Assembly (NCBI GenBank): GCA_963678925.1
Contig: OY787533.1
Location: forward strand, 1,364,001 to 1,428,000
Direction of reading: 5' to 3'
Length of the DNA: 64,000 nt
Origin: G963665925 sp963678925
GTDB lineage: Bacteria; Bacillota; Clostridia; Peptostreptococcales; Acidaminobacteraceae
The number at the start of each line of letters is the position of its first letter. The first letter of the stretch is position 1. Both the position numbers and the translations under genes were made by a program. This document shows positions 52,785 to 61,261 of the stretch, in pieces. The notes under the pieces are model-generated. The model did not search any database. It had not been told where the DNA came from and was given only the letters and a program-made list of their open reading frames with translations.

Positions 52785-52931
52785 ATGCAACAAACACACC
52801 CAACTTCTAAAAAGCAAACATCACAGCCCAAAGAAAAGAAATGTGCAATTTGCAACTCAATAACCAATGTCGTTGAGTTCAAAGGAAAAAACATATGTAA
52901 GGCATGCATCAAAGAAGCCTTATCCTTATAG
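52785..52931 (+). CDS. 48-aa zinc-ribbon protein
   Basis: ATG at 52785 with AGGAGG 8 nt upstream; stop TAG at 52929-52931. A lysine/glutamine-rich N-terminus (residues 1-18) is followed by CAIC (about 20-23) and CKAC (about 38-41), a four-cysteine zinc knuckle of the kind seen in small regulators and ClpX-like zinc-binding domains. It is one of two plus-strand genes in the window (the other is the transposase). Function is unknown to me. It lies 270 nt after the candidate structured RNA and behind two direct repeats, and may be part of the same regulatory unit. No terminator was found after it. Confidence 0.75.
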   Translation: MQQTHPTSKKQTSQPKEKKCAICNSITNVVEFKGKNICKACIKEALSL

Positions 52932-53140
52932 TTTAAATAGGATTGAATTGATAGAACATTGAAAGCATTATACAAAAGACTAATCAAATGGCTAGAGTAC
53001 TGATATGGTAAACGAATTAAAGCAGTGGGCAGAATGCGCCCATTACGCAAACGGATGCCTGATATGATTCGCTGTGCTGCGATGTGATATGGGGGATCCT
53101 TTTTGTGTTCTAAATAGGCTTCTTGCTTGGTCTTAACAAA

Positions 53141-53174
53141 GCAACCTCCGGTTGCTCATGTCGCGGGGCGCGTC
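53141..53174. repeat. Single copy of the two-hairpin module
   Basis: GCAACC-TCC-GGTTGC, then GTCGCG-GGG-CGCGTC. 28 of 34 positions match the core of the 45-bp repeats at 51466-51735. Before the IS insertion it was followed, after 4 nt (ATAT), by the 65-nt hairpin now found at 54651-54715. Confidence 0.85.
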
Positions 53175-53186
53175 ATATAGTTTTAG

Positions 53187-54650
53187 GGTTCTAAAATAAA
53201 AGTTGGGGTGGATAATTAATCCACCCCATTACTGTATCAAAAAATAGAAGTGCACTTATAGACAAAACTCTTTAGAATGTTAGTTGTCTAGACAAACATA
53301 TAGAAAGGAGCAAGTTATAAGTGCACAATTATTCTATCAGCAAGTTGCTCGGTTTGGAAGGGGTTCATGCGAAAAGTGTTACTCATAGCGACACCACTAT
53401 TAAGATTTATCTTTCATCAAGTAAGAAATCCGTTAGATGTCCTAAGTGTGATTCTATGACTTCAAAGGTTCACGACTATAGGAATCAAACCCTGAAAGAT
53501 CTTCCAATCAGCGGAAAACACACCCTACTTATTCTTAGAAAACGCCGCTATGCATGTTCCTGTGGCAAAAGATTCTATGAATCATACAGCTTTCTGCCGA
53601 AGTATCAAAGAAAATCGAATAGACTTAATGCAATGATCTGTAATCAAATGGCTAAATCTGTTCCAGTAACGACTATCGCAAAGGATTTGGGACTTTCTCC
53701 AGCAACCGTTACTAGAATATTTGACCTGGTAAGCTATCCTAAAATCACAAAGATGCCTACAGCCTTATCCATTGATGAGTTTAAAGGAAATGCTGCAACA
53801 GGAAAATATCAGTGCATTCTTGTTGATGCTCAGAAAAAGTGTATCTTAGATATACTACCCGATCGAAAGCTTGAACATCTTCAGAGCTACTTCAGATCTA
53901 TTCCGCTCTTTGAAAGGCAAAAGGTCAAATACTTCATCTGTGATATGTGGAAGCAGTACGCCCAAATCGCACGTGATTTCTTCCCAAATGCAAAGATTAT
54001 CACTGACAAATATCATTTCATAAGACAAGTCACTTGGGCCATTGAAAATGTCCGTAAACGCGCTCAAAAGACTATGATTCCTTCTGTCAGAAGATACTTC
54101 AAACGTAGCAGATCACTTATACTCAGGCGCAACTACAAGCTCTCTAACTCTGAAAAGGAACACCTTGAGAATATGCTACTTTATCATGACGACCTTAGAA
54201 CTGCTTACTTCTTGAAAGAAAAGTTCTACGAAATTTGTCAGATGAACAAATATGCTTTACAGCGAAATGCTTATGCTAACTGGATTAAATTTGCTGAATC
54301 AACGTGTATTCCTGAATTCAAAAGCTGTATCACTGCTTTTAGAAACTGGCACAAAGAGATACTCAACGCTTTTAAATACGGATACACTAATGGACCTACC
54401 GAAGGATTTAACAATAAGATCAAAGTTTTAAAACGCGTCTCTTATGGTATCAAGAACTTCGAGCGATTCAGGAATCGCATCTTACATATCTGTAATCACT
54501 AACTCAACTTAACCAGTAAACCGATGACACCATTGGCTTATTAATTGACCCTAAAACTAACATGAGCTACTCTGCACTTTATTTTTACTTCTAAAAACAG
54601 TAATGGAGCGCGATCTGTTAAGATCGCACCCCAACTATTGACTTTGAACC
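53187..54650 (+). mobile_element. ISL3-family insertion sequence, intact
   Basis: 1464 bp. The ends are imperfect inverted repeats that match at 19 of 24 positions, each beginning GGTTC and containing AGTTGGGGTG. Both flanks carry the 8-bp direct repeat AGTTTTAG (53179-53186 and 54651-54658), the usual target duplication size for ISL3. Each end also has an inner hairpin (53205-53227; about 54611-54628). The transposase is undamaged and the two target copies are identical, so insertion was probably recent. Confidence 0.92.
53321..54502 (+). CDS. ISL3-family transposase
   Basis: 393 aa, GTG start with AAAGGAG about 10 nt upstream. The N-terminus has the ISL3 zinc-finger domain (CPKCDS about 38-43, CSCGKRF about 77-83), then a helix-turn-helix (VTTIAKDLGLSPATVTRIF). 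The DDE catalytic core includes SIDEFKGN, a mid CDMWKQYAQIA segment and the final glutamate in NGPTEGFNNKIKVLKR. Normal length, no frameshift. It cuts and joins the IS ends described for 53187-54650. Confidence 0.95.
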   Translation: MHNYSISKLLGLEGVHAKSVTHSDTTIKIYLSSSKKSVRCPKCDSMTSKVHDYRNQTLKDLPISGKHTLLILRKRRYACSCGKRFYESYSFLPKYQRKSNRLNAMICNQMAKSVPVTTIAKDLGLSPATVTRIFDLVSYPKITKMPTALSIDEFKGNAATGKYQCILVDAQKKCILDILPDRKLEHLQSYFRSIPLFERQKVKYFICDMWKQYAQIARDFFPNAKIITDKYHFIRQVTWAIENVRKRAQKTMIPSVRRYFKRSRSLILRRNYKLSNSEKEHLENMLLYHDDLRTAYFLKEKFYEICQMNKYALQRNAYANWIKFAESTCIPEFKSCITAFRNWHKEILNAFKYGYTNGPTEGFNNKIKVLKRVSYGIKNFERFRNRILHICNH

Positions 54651-54715
54651 AGTTTTAGACACAAAAAAACAGCTATTCATGCGCGCATGATAGCTGGATT
54701 TTTGTGTCTAAAACT
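54651..54715. repeat. 65-nt hairpin, copy 2
   Basis: Begins AGTTTTAGACAC and ends GTGTCTAAAACT; 29 base pairs, two mismatches, the same unpaired T at position 26 and a tip reading ATTCATGCGCGCATGAT. Its first 8 nt are the right-hand IS target duplication, so the hairpin was restored on this side after insertion. It lies about 60 nt from the stop of kamE. Confidence 0.9.
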
Positions 54716-54737
54716 GCATTTCTATTGCCTTTCACGA
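54716..54737. repeat. Conserved 22-nt flank motif, copy 2
   Basis: Contains TTGCCTTTCACGA; 18 of 22 positions match copy 1 at 51799-51820. It adjoins the kam terminator. Confidence 0.65.
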
Positions 54738-54764
54738 ATAAAGCCACCCACTGCGTGGATGGCT
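54737..54764 (-). terminator. Rho-independent terminator of the kam operon
   Basis: AGCCATCCAC and GTGGGTGGCT arms around GCA (10 pairs, one G-U in the minus RNA), followed by TTATT. It is about 12 nt after the kamE stop codon. Confidence 0.8.
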
Positions 54765-54775
54765 CTAATACTCTC

Positions 54776-55540
54776 TTATTTTTTAATCAAATCCCGGTCA
54801 ACGATTTGTTGAACAACGAATGAAGCGACGTGCTCCGCATATGTTCCAGGTCCAAAACCTGCGTCATAACCAAGCTCTTTTGCCAGCTCATGACTTACAC
54901 GCGGTCCTCCAGCACATACGACTACCTTGTCGCGAATGCCTTCAGCTTCAAGGAGTTCAATCAGGTTTGTCAGGTTAGGAATATGAACATCCTTTTGTGT
55001 TACAACCTGTGAAACGATGATTGCATCTGCGTTCATTTCTATTGCTTTCGCAACAAGCTCTTCATTTGGAACCTGTGAGCCCATGTTCAGTGTTTCAAGA
55101 CCCTTGTAACGCTCAAGTCCGTAGTGACCGTCAAAGCCCTTCATGTTCATGATGGCATCAATACCTACCGTATGTGCGTCAGTACCTGTACAAGCACCTA
55201 CCATGACAATGTCACGACCGATGTTTTCCTTAATGAAGTCTTCAACACCGTATTTGTCCATAACGTCTGACTCAACCTTTGGTACGTGGATTGAAGAGTA
55301 GTCAACAGTGTGTGAGCATTTGCCGTACATTGTGAAGAACGTGTATCCAACGCCTAGGTCCTCTGCGTGAACAACAGCTGGCTCTTCCATGCCCATTTTT
55401 GCAAGAAGCTGCTTAGCTGCCTCTTTTGCTTCGTCAGTACATGGAACTGGTAGCGTAAAGCTGAACTGCATCATGCCATCATTGAGTGTATCGCCGTATG
55501 GTTTGATTTTCGTCAAATCGATCTGATTCGCCTGAGACAT
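54776..55540 (-). CDS. kamE: Lysine 5,6-aminomutase beta subunit
   Basis: 254 aa. Carries the adenosylcobalamin site: D-x-H-x-x-G at 121-126 (GTDAHTVG), His123 being the lower cobalt ligand. Lys134 in NMKGF, 11 residues on, corresponds to the lysine that forms the aldimine with PLP in the resting enzyme of Acetoanaerobium sticklandii. Partner of KamD in the reaction that moves the epsilon-amino group to C5 in D-lysine or beta-lysine. Its start overlaps the kamD stop by 1 nt, and GGAGGTGA precedes it. Last gene of the operon. Confidence 0.95.
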   Translation of the reverse strand: MSQANQIDLTKIKPYGDTLNDGMMQFSFTLPVPCTDEAKEAAKQLLAKMGMEEPAVVHAEDLGVGYTFFTMYGKCSHTVDYSSIHVPKVESDVMDKYGVEDFIKENIGRDIVMVGACTGTDAHTVGIDAIMNMKGFDGHYGLERYKGLETLNMGSQVPNEELVAKAIEMNADAIIVSQVVTQKDVHIPNLTNLIELLEAEGIRDKVVVCAGGPRVSHELAKELGYDAGFGPGTYAEHVASFVVQQIVDRDLIKK

Positions 55541-57102
55541 TATCTTTCACCTCCAAGCATGAGCGGAATAAATGGATTGAAATAGTTGTCGTCTTTTGTT
55601 ACTGTGCCTTTCAGGCCTTTTCCGCCTTCGAAAGGACGCTTCACGCCTGCAAATTTGCCTTCGATGATTGTGTCGAACAGACCATCTTTTTCAATTTCGC
55701 TAAGCATTGAAGCTGCTTCTCCAACAACCTTCTGTGCACGTGTCTGAATCATGCCGTCCTTTTTGAACTCAATTTCTTCACCCAGACCACGCATGTTATT
55801 GAAGATGTACTTCGCGTTGTCTATTGAAAGCTTTCTGTCCTGAAGAAGCGGTGTATGAATTGCTTCTGTTGGCATACCCAGCAGCTGTAGACTTTGTCCT
55901 GTCATGATTGCAACCATGTTAAACAGTGCGTCTTGTACATGGCCCTTGAAGATATCGCCAGTCATGTACTTCGTTGGAGGCATGTACTTCAGTGGTGCAT
56001 TCGGGAAGATTTCTCTTGCCATTTGCGCCTGTGCAAGCTCCAGAAGGAAACCATTCTCAATGTTCGGATTCATTTCAAAAGCATGACCCAGACCCATTTG
56101 TTCTTCCGGAATACCCGCTTTAAGTGCGAATTGCTCGTTGATCAGCTGAGATGCAAGCACTGTATGCGCTTCTTCAACCGCGTCAGATGTAGTAAGGTAG
56201 TTATCCTCACCTGTATTGATAATGATTCCAGCGAAACCATTGATAACTCTTGAGAAATACTGGTCAACCAGTGTTCTTTGCATGTTGATATCTCTGAAAA
56301 GGATACCATACAGTGCATCATTAAGCATTACGTCAAGTCTTTCAAGTGCGCCCATCGCTGCGATTTCAGGCATACAAAGACCTGAACAGTAGTTACATAG
56401 ACGGATGTACTTTCCAACTTCCTTGCCCACTTCATCAAGGGCTTTACGCATGATTCTGAAGTTCTCTTGTGTCGCATATGTGCCGCCAAAGCCTTCTGTT
56501 GTAGCCCCAAATGGTACATAGTCAAGAAGCGACTGAGCTGTCGTACGAATAACCGCGATAATGTCTGCACCTTGTCTCGCTGCCGCCTGCGCCTGCAGAA
56601 CATCTTCATAGATATTTCCAGTTGCAACGATTACATAAAGGTAAGGCTTAGGGCCTTCGCCGATGTTGACAAGCATGTCTTCACGGTCCTTACGGTTGTT
56701 GGCAATACGCTCTGTTGTTGCTTTCGCAACTGGTGCAATTGCAGCTTTGATATCTTCAAGCTTGGATTGAGCAAGCTCAGTGATATTCAATTCGCCTCTG
56801 CCTACCATCTCGGCAATTTCCTGTGGTGTTTTCCCCGTTTGCACCATAGCGTTACCGATCCAGTAAGAAGCACCCATATTCAGAACGCCTGCATCTGAAA
56901 GCTGCTCTTGTATTACATTTGGAAGTGGACGGTCAATTTCGTCAACTCCATCAATTCCAAGCAATCTCAGTACAGATCTTTCGACTGTGACTGTTGTATG
57001 CTGGTCTATAAATTTCTGCATGTCTTCAGCAATCGTCTTCGCTGAAGCGCGGGCCTTTTCAACAAGGCTGAAATCCAGATTCAATTTGCTCTGCATATTC
57101 AT
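55540..57102 (-). CDS. kamD: Lysine 5,6-aminomutase alpha subunit
   Basis: 520 aa from ATG 57102 (AAAGGA 6 nt upstream; a TTG at 57117 and an ATG at 57096 are alternatives). TIM-barrel subunit of the B12/PLP lysine 5,6-aminomutase; it begins SKLNLDFSLVEKARASAKT and carries MGASYWIGNAMVQTGKTP (near 90), a PLP-contact region, and NYCSGLCMPEIAAMGALER near 240. Length is normal. It forms the functional complex with KamE directly downstream, and is 83 nt after kamC. Confidence 0.95.
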   Translation of the reverse strand: MNMQSKLNLDFSLVEKARASAKTIAEDMQKFIDQHTTVTVERSVLRLLGIDGVDEIDRPLPNVIQEQLSDAGVLNMGASYWIGNAMVQTGKTPQEIAEMVGRGELNITELAQSKLEDIKAAIAPVAKATTERIANNRKDREDMLVNIGEGPKPYLYVIVATGNIYEDVLQAQAAARQGADIIAVIRTTAQSLLDYVPFGATTEGFGGTYATQENFRIMRKALDEVGKEVGKYIRLCNYCSGLCMPEIAAMGALERLDVMLNDALYGILFRDINMQRTLVDQYFSRVINGFAGIIINTGEDNYLTTSDAVEEAHTVLASQLINEQFALKAGIPEEQMGLGHAFEMNPNIENGFLLELAQAQMAREIFPNAPLKYMPPTKYMTGDIFKGHVQDALFNMVAIMTGQSLQLLGMPTEAIHTPLLQDRKLSIDNAKYIFNNMRGLGEEIEFKKDGMIQTRAQKVVGEAASMLSEIEKDGLFDTIIEGKFAGVKRPFEGGKGLKGTVTKDDNYFNPFIPLMLGGER

Positions 57103-57185
57103 CCGCCATCCTTTCAATTATAATTTAGGTAGTTTCTATTCAAGTTTCTATTCGAACTTCTGTTCAAGTTACAATCTATCAAGCC

Positions 57186-58838
57186 TTACGCTCTATGAAA
57201 CTCTGACAAAATCTCATTCGCCTTATCAAGTACATCTGCGCTCAGTCCCATGAGATGTGCTATGCGCACGGCGTCCTTTGGAACCTCCTGCGGGCTGTGA
57301 ATCTCCTTGAGTTTGTAGTCCATGAGTTCATGCAGAATTTCCATTCCCAAGCTATATGAAGCTTCCCCTTTATCGAGTCGATCCTTGAGCTTGCTGAAAT
57401 CAACACCGCCCAGTCCCATTACCTGAAGGTGCTTCACATCCTGAGCATCTGCTAGTCCATCAAAATGTGTTGTAATAACCGTCATGGACTGGCGTGTCTT
57501 CAGCGTGTCAATCAGTGCCTTTGATATGGCGTATCCCTCTTTGGGATTGGTTCCACGCGCCAATTCATCGATGAGAATCAACCCTTTTCCGCTCGAGAGT
57601 TCAACCGCCTTTGAAACCTTTACGATTTCTGCGCCGAACGTGGACAGACCCAGGTCAAGGTCTTGTTCGTCCCCTATAGAGACAAATATGAAATCCCTAA
57701 GATTCAGACGCATGCTTTCAGCTGGAACAAACAACCCCATCTGAGCCATCCAAACGAGTAGTCCTGTCATTTTCAGCGTGACAGTCTTTCCACCCATATT
57801 TGCACCCGTTATACATGTTGCGCCTTCACGGATGTTCACACTTACAGGCTTATATATTTTCGACTCCCGTCTAAGACGTTCCTCAACAGCAGGATGTCTG
57901 CCATCTTCTATTTCCAGTATTGGTTCATCAGAAATTTCAGGACGCACGCAGTTAAAGGCTGCCGCAAAATAACTCTGGGCAATATACAGGTCAAGTTTCG
58001 CAATCGCCTCAATATTTGCGTGTATTTCTTCAAGGCTGGTCTTCAGTTCCGCCGTAAGAACCTCTCTAACCTTAAAGCTTTCTACATCTTCATCCTGTAT
58101 GAGTTCTTCCTTTTTTCCCTGCAATGCAACGACTGCTTCATCCTCACGAACTCTGAATGTGATATTCATGTACGTTTCCGCACTATATGCGAGGGATTCG
58201 CAGCTTTCCAGTTTCTCGATCAGTGCCTTGCTTTCCTTACTGACAGTAATTTCTCCATTTGGACGTATACGAATATCCAGATCATCTTCCAGACGAAGCC
58301 GTTTCGATTTTTGAATGCGTCTGATTTCTTCATCGATGTCCTTAATGCGTCTTCGAACACTTGCCAAAGCTTCAGAATACGCATCATACAAATAGAAGGT
58401 ATTCACACCCTGTTTTTCAGGGTCCAGCAAGGATTCGACAAGTGCCAGCCTCTTTATGACAAGCTCGCTTGGAATATTCCATTTAAGGGCCATCATCGCA
58501 CTTTCGATTTCACCCATCGCCAGTACCATACTCTTTATTTCAAAGATTTCCGGTACGCTGAGTGGCTCGTCCTGTTCAATGCGTTTAAGCGATCCGCTCA
58601 GGTCCTTGAGCTTCTTGAACTGATTTCTCAGTTCGACGAAGGTATACCTGTGCCGTTCAATCTGAAGCATCAGTTCTTCAATCACCTGATAGTGCGCTTC
58701 AAGCGCTTCCCGATCAACAAGTACATAGGGCGCCATTGAGCGCTTCGCTTGCTGACCATAGGGTGTCTGTGTCTGAATTCGGTCCAAAACAAACCGCCCA
58801 CCAAGTTTTTCAAATCCGTCTTCATTCAAAAAAATCAT
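57186..58838 (-). CDS. kamC: KamC, MutS-like ATPase of the lysine-fermentation operon
   Basis: 550 aa, much shorter than MutS: it lacks the mismatch-recognition domains and keeps a helical lever/clamp region (1-300) and the C-terminal ATPase. Walker A TGANMGGKT (near 345), Walker B LILIDELARGTNP (near 425) and TTHFDG are all intact. The protein is a constant member of kam operons. Its biochemical role is not established as far as I know; reactivation of damaged B12 enzyme is one hypothesis. It overlaps kamB by 4 nt (ATGA), so they are coupled. No DNA-repair context is seen. Confidence 0.88.
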   Translation of the reverse strand: MIFLNEDGFEKLGGRFVLDRIQTQTPYGQQAKRSMAPYVLVDREALEAHYQVIEELMLQIERHRYTFVELRNQFKKLKDLSGSLKRIEQDEPLSVPEIFEIKSMVLAMGEIESAMMALKWNIPSELVIKRLALVESLLDPEKQGVNTFYLYDAYSEALASVRRRIKDIDEEIRRIQKSKRLRLEDDLDIRIRPNGEITVSKESKALIEKLESCESLAYSAETYMNITFRVREDEAVVALQGKKEELIQDEDVESFKVREVLTAELKTSLEEIHANIEAIAKLDLYIAQSYFAAAFNCVRPEISDEPILEIEDGRHPAVEERLRRESKIYKPVSVNIREGATCITGANMGGKTVTLKMTGLLVWMAQMGLFVPAESMRLNLRDFIFVSIGDEQDLDLGLSTFGAEIVKVSKAVELSSGKGLILIDELARGTNPKEGYAISKALIDTLKTRQSMTVITTHFDGLADAQDVKHLQVMGLGGVDFSKLKDRLDKGEASYSLGMEILHELMDYKLKEIHSPQEVPKDAVRIAHLMGLSADVLDKANEILSEFHRA

Positions 58839-59884
58839 CTCGCACCACCTTCCATGACATCAATCACAGGAACCGGTTCAAGGAATCCTTGGAGTCTTTC
58901 CCTGAATGTTTTCGGATCAAAATAGTATCCAGCAGGTGCAAATGGATTTATAGTAACCGCCAACAAGTTTATTTCCTCGAGTACAACAACCTTGAGTCCT
59001 TTTCTAAGGAGCAGCTGCCATTCTCTCGATTCCACAAATATTTTTGTCGCGTCACGAACGATGAACGTCACTTGCCCAAAGCAGCGCGACGCACCCGCAA
59101 TGTCAAAGAGGGTTTTCGACACAAGTGAACCGGGCAATATGACATACCGAGTATTTTCACAAAGTGCCTGAGCGATCTTCCGTCCTGCACCAAGTGCAGT
59201 CTTAACCGGAATATGCTCTACCTCAAAGCCATCTTTTCCATGGCGTACAATTTGTATTTCCATCAAGTCTATTGCAGTCCGTGCCATTGCTCGTATTTCT
59301 TCCTCAGCCAGCACCGGAAGTCTGAACAAAGATACCTGATGTATGCTCTGCTCAATGACCTTGTCCATGTTTCTGCTGAGCACCGCTCCCGTTGCCAGGA
59401 CCGCTGCATCACTGATAGAAGGGGACGCACTGCTGACACGATCCAGCGCGCCGTCTACGATTACAAGTTCAGCGCCATAAGCAATCATTCTTTCGGAAAC
59501 AGCCCGAATGTCCGCATTGACGCATGGTCCTGCCAACTGAACATGTCCGGGGCTGATTACCCTTGCGATCATAATGGTTCCCATAGATGTCTTGAAATCT
59601 GTCATTTCAAGTATTTCAAGCCTTGCATCCGCACAGTTGTATAGGCCTTCCGCTGTCGCGATCAATGTTCCGCTATCCACATAAATTGCTGGTTTTTGGG
59701 TACAGGTAACCACGTCCTGCTGCTCCCCGTCTCTTCCAATAGAGGTAAGCCCCAGAACAATACCGTTCTCCATGCTTTGATCGATCATTTCATTAAGTGT
59801 CACTGTTTTCCCAGCGTTCTTGGCCATGCCCACAACGGACACAACCTGATACCGGGATTCTCGGATCAGGTCAATGAGTTCCAT
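58835..59884 (-). CDS. kamB: KamB, P-loop protein of the lysine-fermentation operon
   Basis: 349 aa from ATG 59884, with GGAGG 5 nt upstream (a longer frame to 59914 lacks a site). P-loop GMAKNAGKT at residues 19-27 gives an NTP-binding site; LVIVDGALDRVSSASPSISD (near 140) may be the Walker B region. The rest is alpha/beta with a VILPGSLVSKTL segment. It always travels with kamC, and its function is not established to my knowledge. A 117-nt gap separates it from kamA, with no clear hairpin. Confidence 0.85.
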   Translation of the reverse strand: MELIDLIRESRYQVVSVVGMAKNAGKTVTLNEMIDQSMENGIVLGLTSIGRDGEQQDVVTCTQKPAIYVDSGTLIATAEGLYNCADARLEILEMTDFKTSMGTIMIARVISPGHVQLAGPCVNADIRAVSERMIAYGAELVIVDGALDRVSSASPSISDAAVLATGAVLSRNMDKVIEQSIHQVSLFRLPVLAEEEIRAMARTAIDLMEIQIVRHGKDGFEVEHIPVKTALGAGRKIAQALCENTRYVILPGSLVSKTLFDIAGASRCFGQVTFIVRDATKIFVESREWQLLLRKGLKVVVLEEINLLAVTINPFAPAGYYFDPKTFRERLQGFLEPVPVIDVMEGGAR

Positions 59885-60001
59885 AATGCCTCCAAATGTG
59901 GCGGCTCGTACCACGAACTTGACTTATTATAAAGAGAGGTTCGCGGTACTTGCCGTCATAAACTTACTTAAGTAGATGCTTTAAACCGTCCGTTTGCAGT
60001 C

Positions 60002-61261
60002 TTATTCGTGATGTGATCTGTCGTGACGATCAAGGTGAGCCAGTTCAAGGTTGATTTGGTTGCCTTGAAGCAGACCGCCAACACCTGTGATTTTGTGCTT
60101 TGCTTCAACACAATCAGGACATTGACACTCATGCTGGTATGGCTCTGGCTCAGCGTAAGTTGTAATAACACCTTCGTAGTTTCTTAGAACCACGCGGTCT
60201 GGAGACTGTGAAATTACATACTGAGGCATAACTGGTGTTTTACCACCACCACCTGGTGCATCAACTACGAATGTTGGTACAGCGTAACCAGAAGTATGGC
60301 CACGTAGACCTTCGATGATTTCAATACCTTTTGAAACAGGTGTTCTGAAGTGCTCGATACCTGTTGAAAGGTCACACTGATAAATGTAGTATGGACGAAC
60401 ACGCATCTTAACAAGATCATGTACAAGATGACGCATTACATGTGTACAGTCGTTTACGCCACGAAGAAGTACAGACTGGTTGCCTAGAGGGATACCAGCA
60501 TCTGCAAGCATTTCACATGCTTTTTTAGCTTCAGGAGTAACTTCTTTTGAGTGGTTGAAGTGTGTATTCAGCCAGATTGGATGATATTTCTTCAGCATGC
60601 CGACAAGTTCTGGTGTAATACGTTGTGGCATAACAACAGGCGTTCTTGAACCAAGACGGATAATTTCAACGTGCTCGATTTCGCGAAGCTTGCTGATAAT
60701 GTATTCTAGTTTTTCATCAGCAACTAGAAGACAGTCGCCGCCTGAAAGCAGAACGTCACGAACTTCTTTAGCGCCTCTGATGTATTCGATAGCTGCATCA
60801 ATGCGATCCATAGGAACACCCGCATCTTGCGCACCGGCAAAACGTCTTCTTGTACAGTGACGACAGTACATTGAGCACATATCTGTAATTAGAAGCAGTA
60901 CGCGGTCTGGGTATCTGTGCGTCAGACCTGGAACCGGAGAATCAGCGTCTTCGTGAAGCGGATCATCCATGTCGTTTTTGCTCTTATGTGTTTCGTAAAT
61001 TGTAGGTACTGCCTGCATGCGAACTGGACAATGCGGATCATCTTTATCCATAATCATCGCATAGTAAGGCGTAATGCCCATACGCAAGATTTCTAGAGAC
61101 TTTTTGATGCCGTTCTCTTCTTCTTCAGTGAGGTTGATTACTTTTTTAAGATCTTCAATCGTAGTGATACGATTTCTTACTTGCCAAGACCAGTCATCCC
61201 ACTGCTCTTGAGTTACGTCTTTCCACATTTCTATCTCTGTGTAATGTCTCATTTGAATCAT
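60002..61261 (-). CDS. kamA: Lysine 2,3-aminomutase
   Basis: 419 aa radical-SAM/PLP enzyme that converts L-lysine to beta-lysine, first step of lysine fermentation. The iron-sulfur cysteines are in CSMYCRHC (129, 133, 136). The PLP lysine is Lys341 in GGGGKTPV. Asp297 and Asp334 match the substrate-binding aspartates, and Cys272 with Cys379, 381 and 384 match the zinc site of the Clostridium subterminale enzyme. AGGAGG is only 2 nt before the ATG at 61261; the ATG at 61252 (11-nt spacing) may be the real start. A 335-nt interval with several hairpins separates it from kdd. Confidence 0.97.
   Translation of the reverse strand: MIQMRHYTEIEMWKDVTQEQWDDWSWQVRNRITTIEDLKKVINLTEEEENGIKKSLEILRMGITPYYAMIMDKDDPHCPVRMQAVPTIYETHKSKNDMDDPLHEDADSPVPGLTHRYPDRVLLLITDMCSMYCRHCTRRRFAGAQDAGVPMDRIDAAIEYIRGAKEVRDVLLSGGDCLLVADEKLEYIISKLREIEHVEIIRLGSRTPVVMPQRITPELVGMLKKYHPIWLNTHFNHSKEVTPEAKKACEMLADAGIPLGNQSVLLRGVNDCTHVMRHLVHDLVKMRVRPYYIYQCDLSTGIEHFRTPVSKGIEIIEGLRGHTSGYAVPTFVVDAPGGGGKTPVMPQYVISQSPDRVVLRNYEGVITTYAEPEPYQHECQCPDCVEAKHKITGVGGLLQGNQINLELAHLDRHDRSHHE

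Noticed and set aside
52754..53050. 98-aa minus-strand frame
   Set aside because: It is antisense to the 48-aa zinc-ribbon gene, which has a proper ribosome site and cysteine motif; this frame has neither.
53201..54636. Shorter ends for the insertion sequence at the AGTTGGGGTG repeats
   Set aside because: Flanks of these inner repeats share no direct repeat. The outer ends beginning GGTTC are flanked by the perfect 8-bp duplication AGTTTTAG, so the inner ones are subterminal.
57186..58838. DNA mismatch repair MutS/MutS2
   Set aside because: No mismatch-recognition or Smr domain, and it lies inside the kam operon coupled to kamB, as in other lysine fermenters; called KamC.
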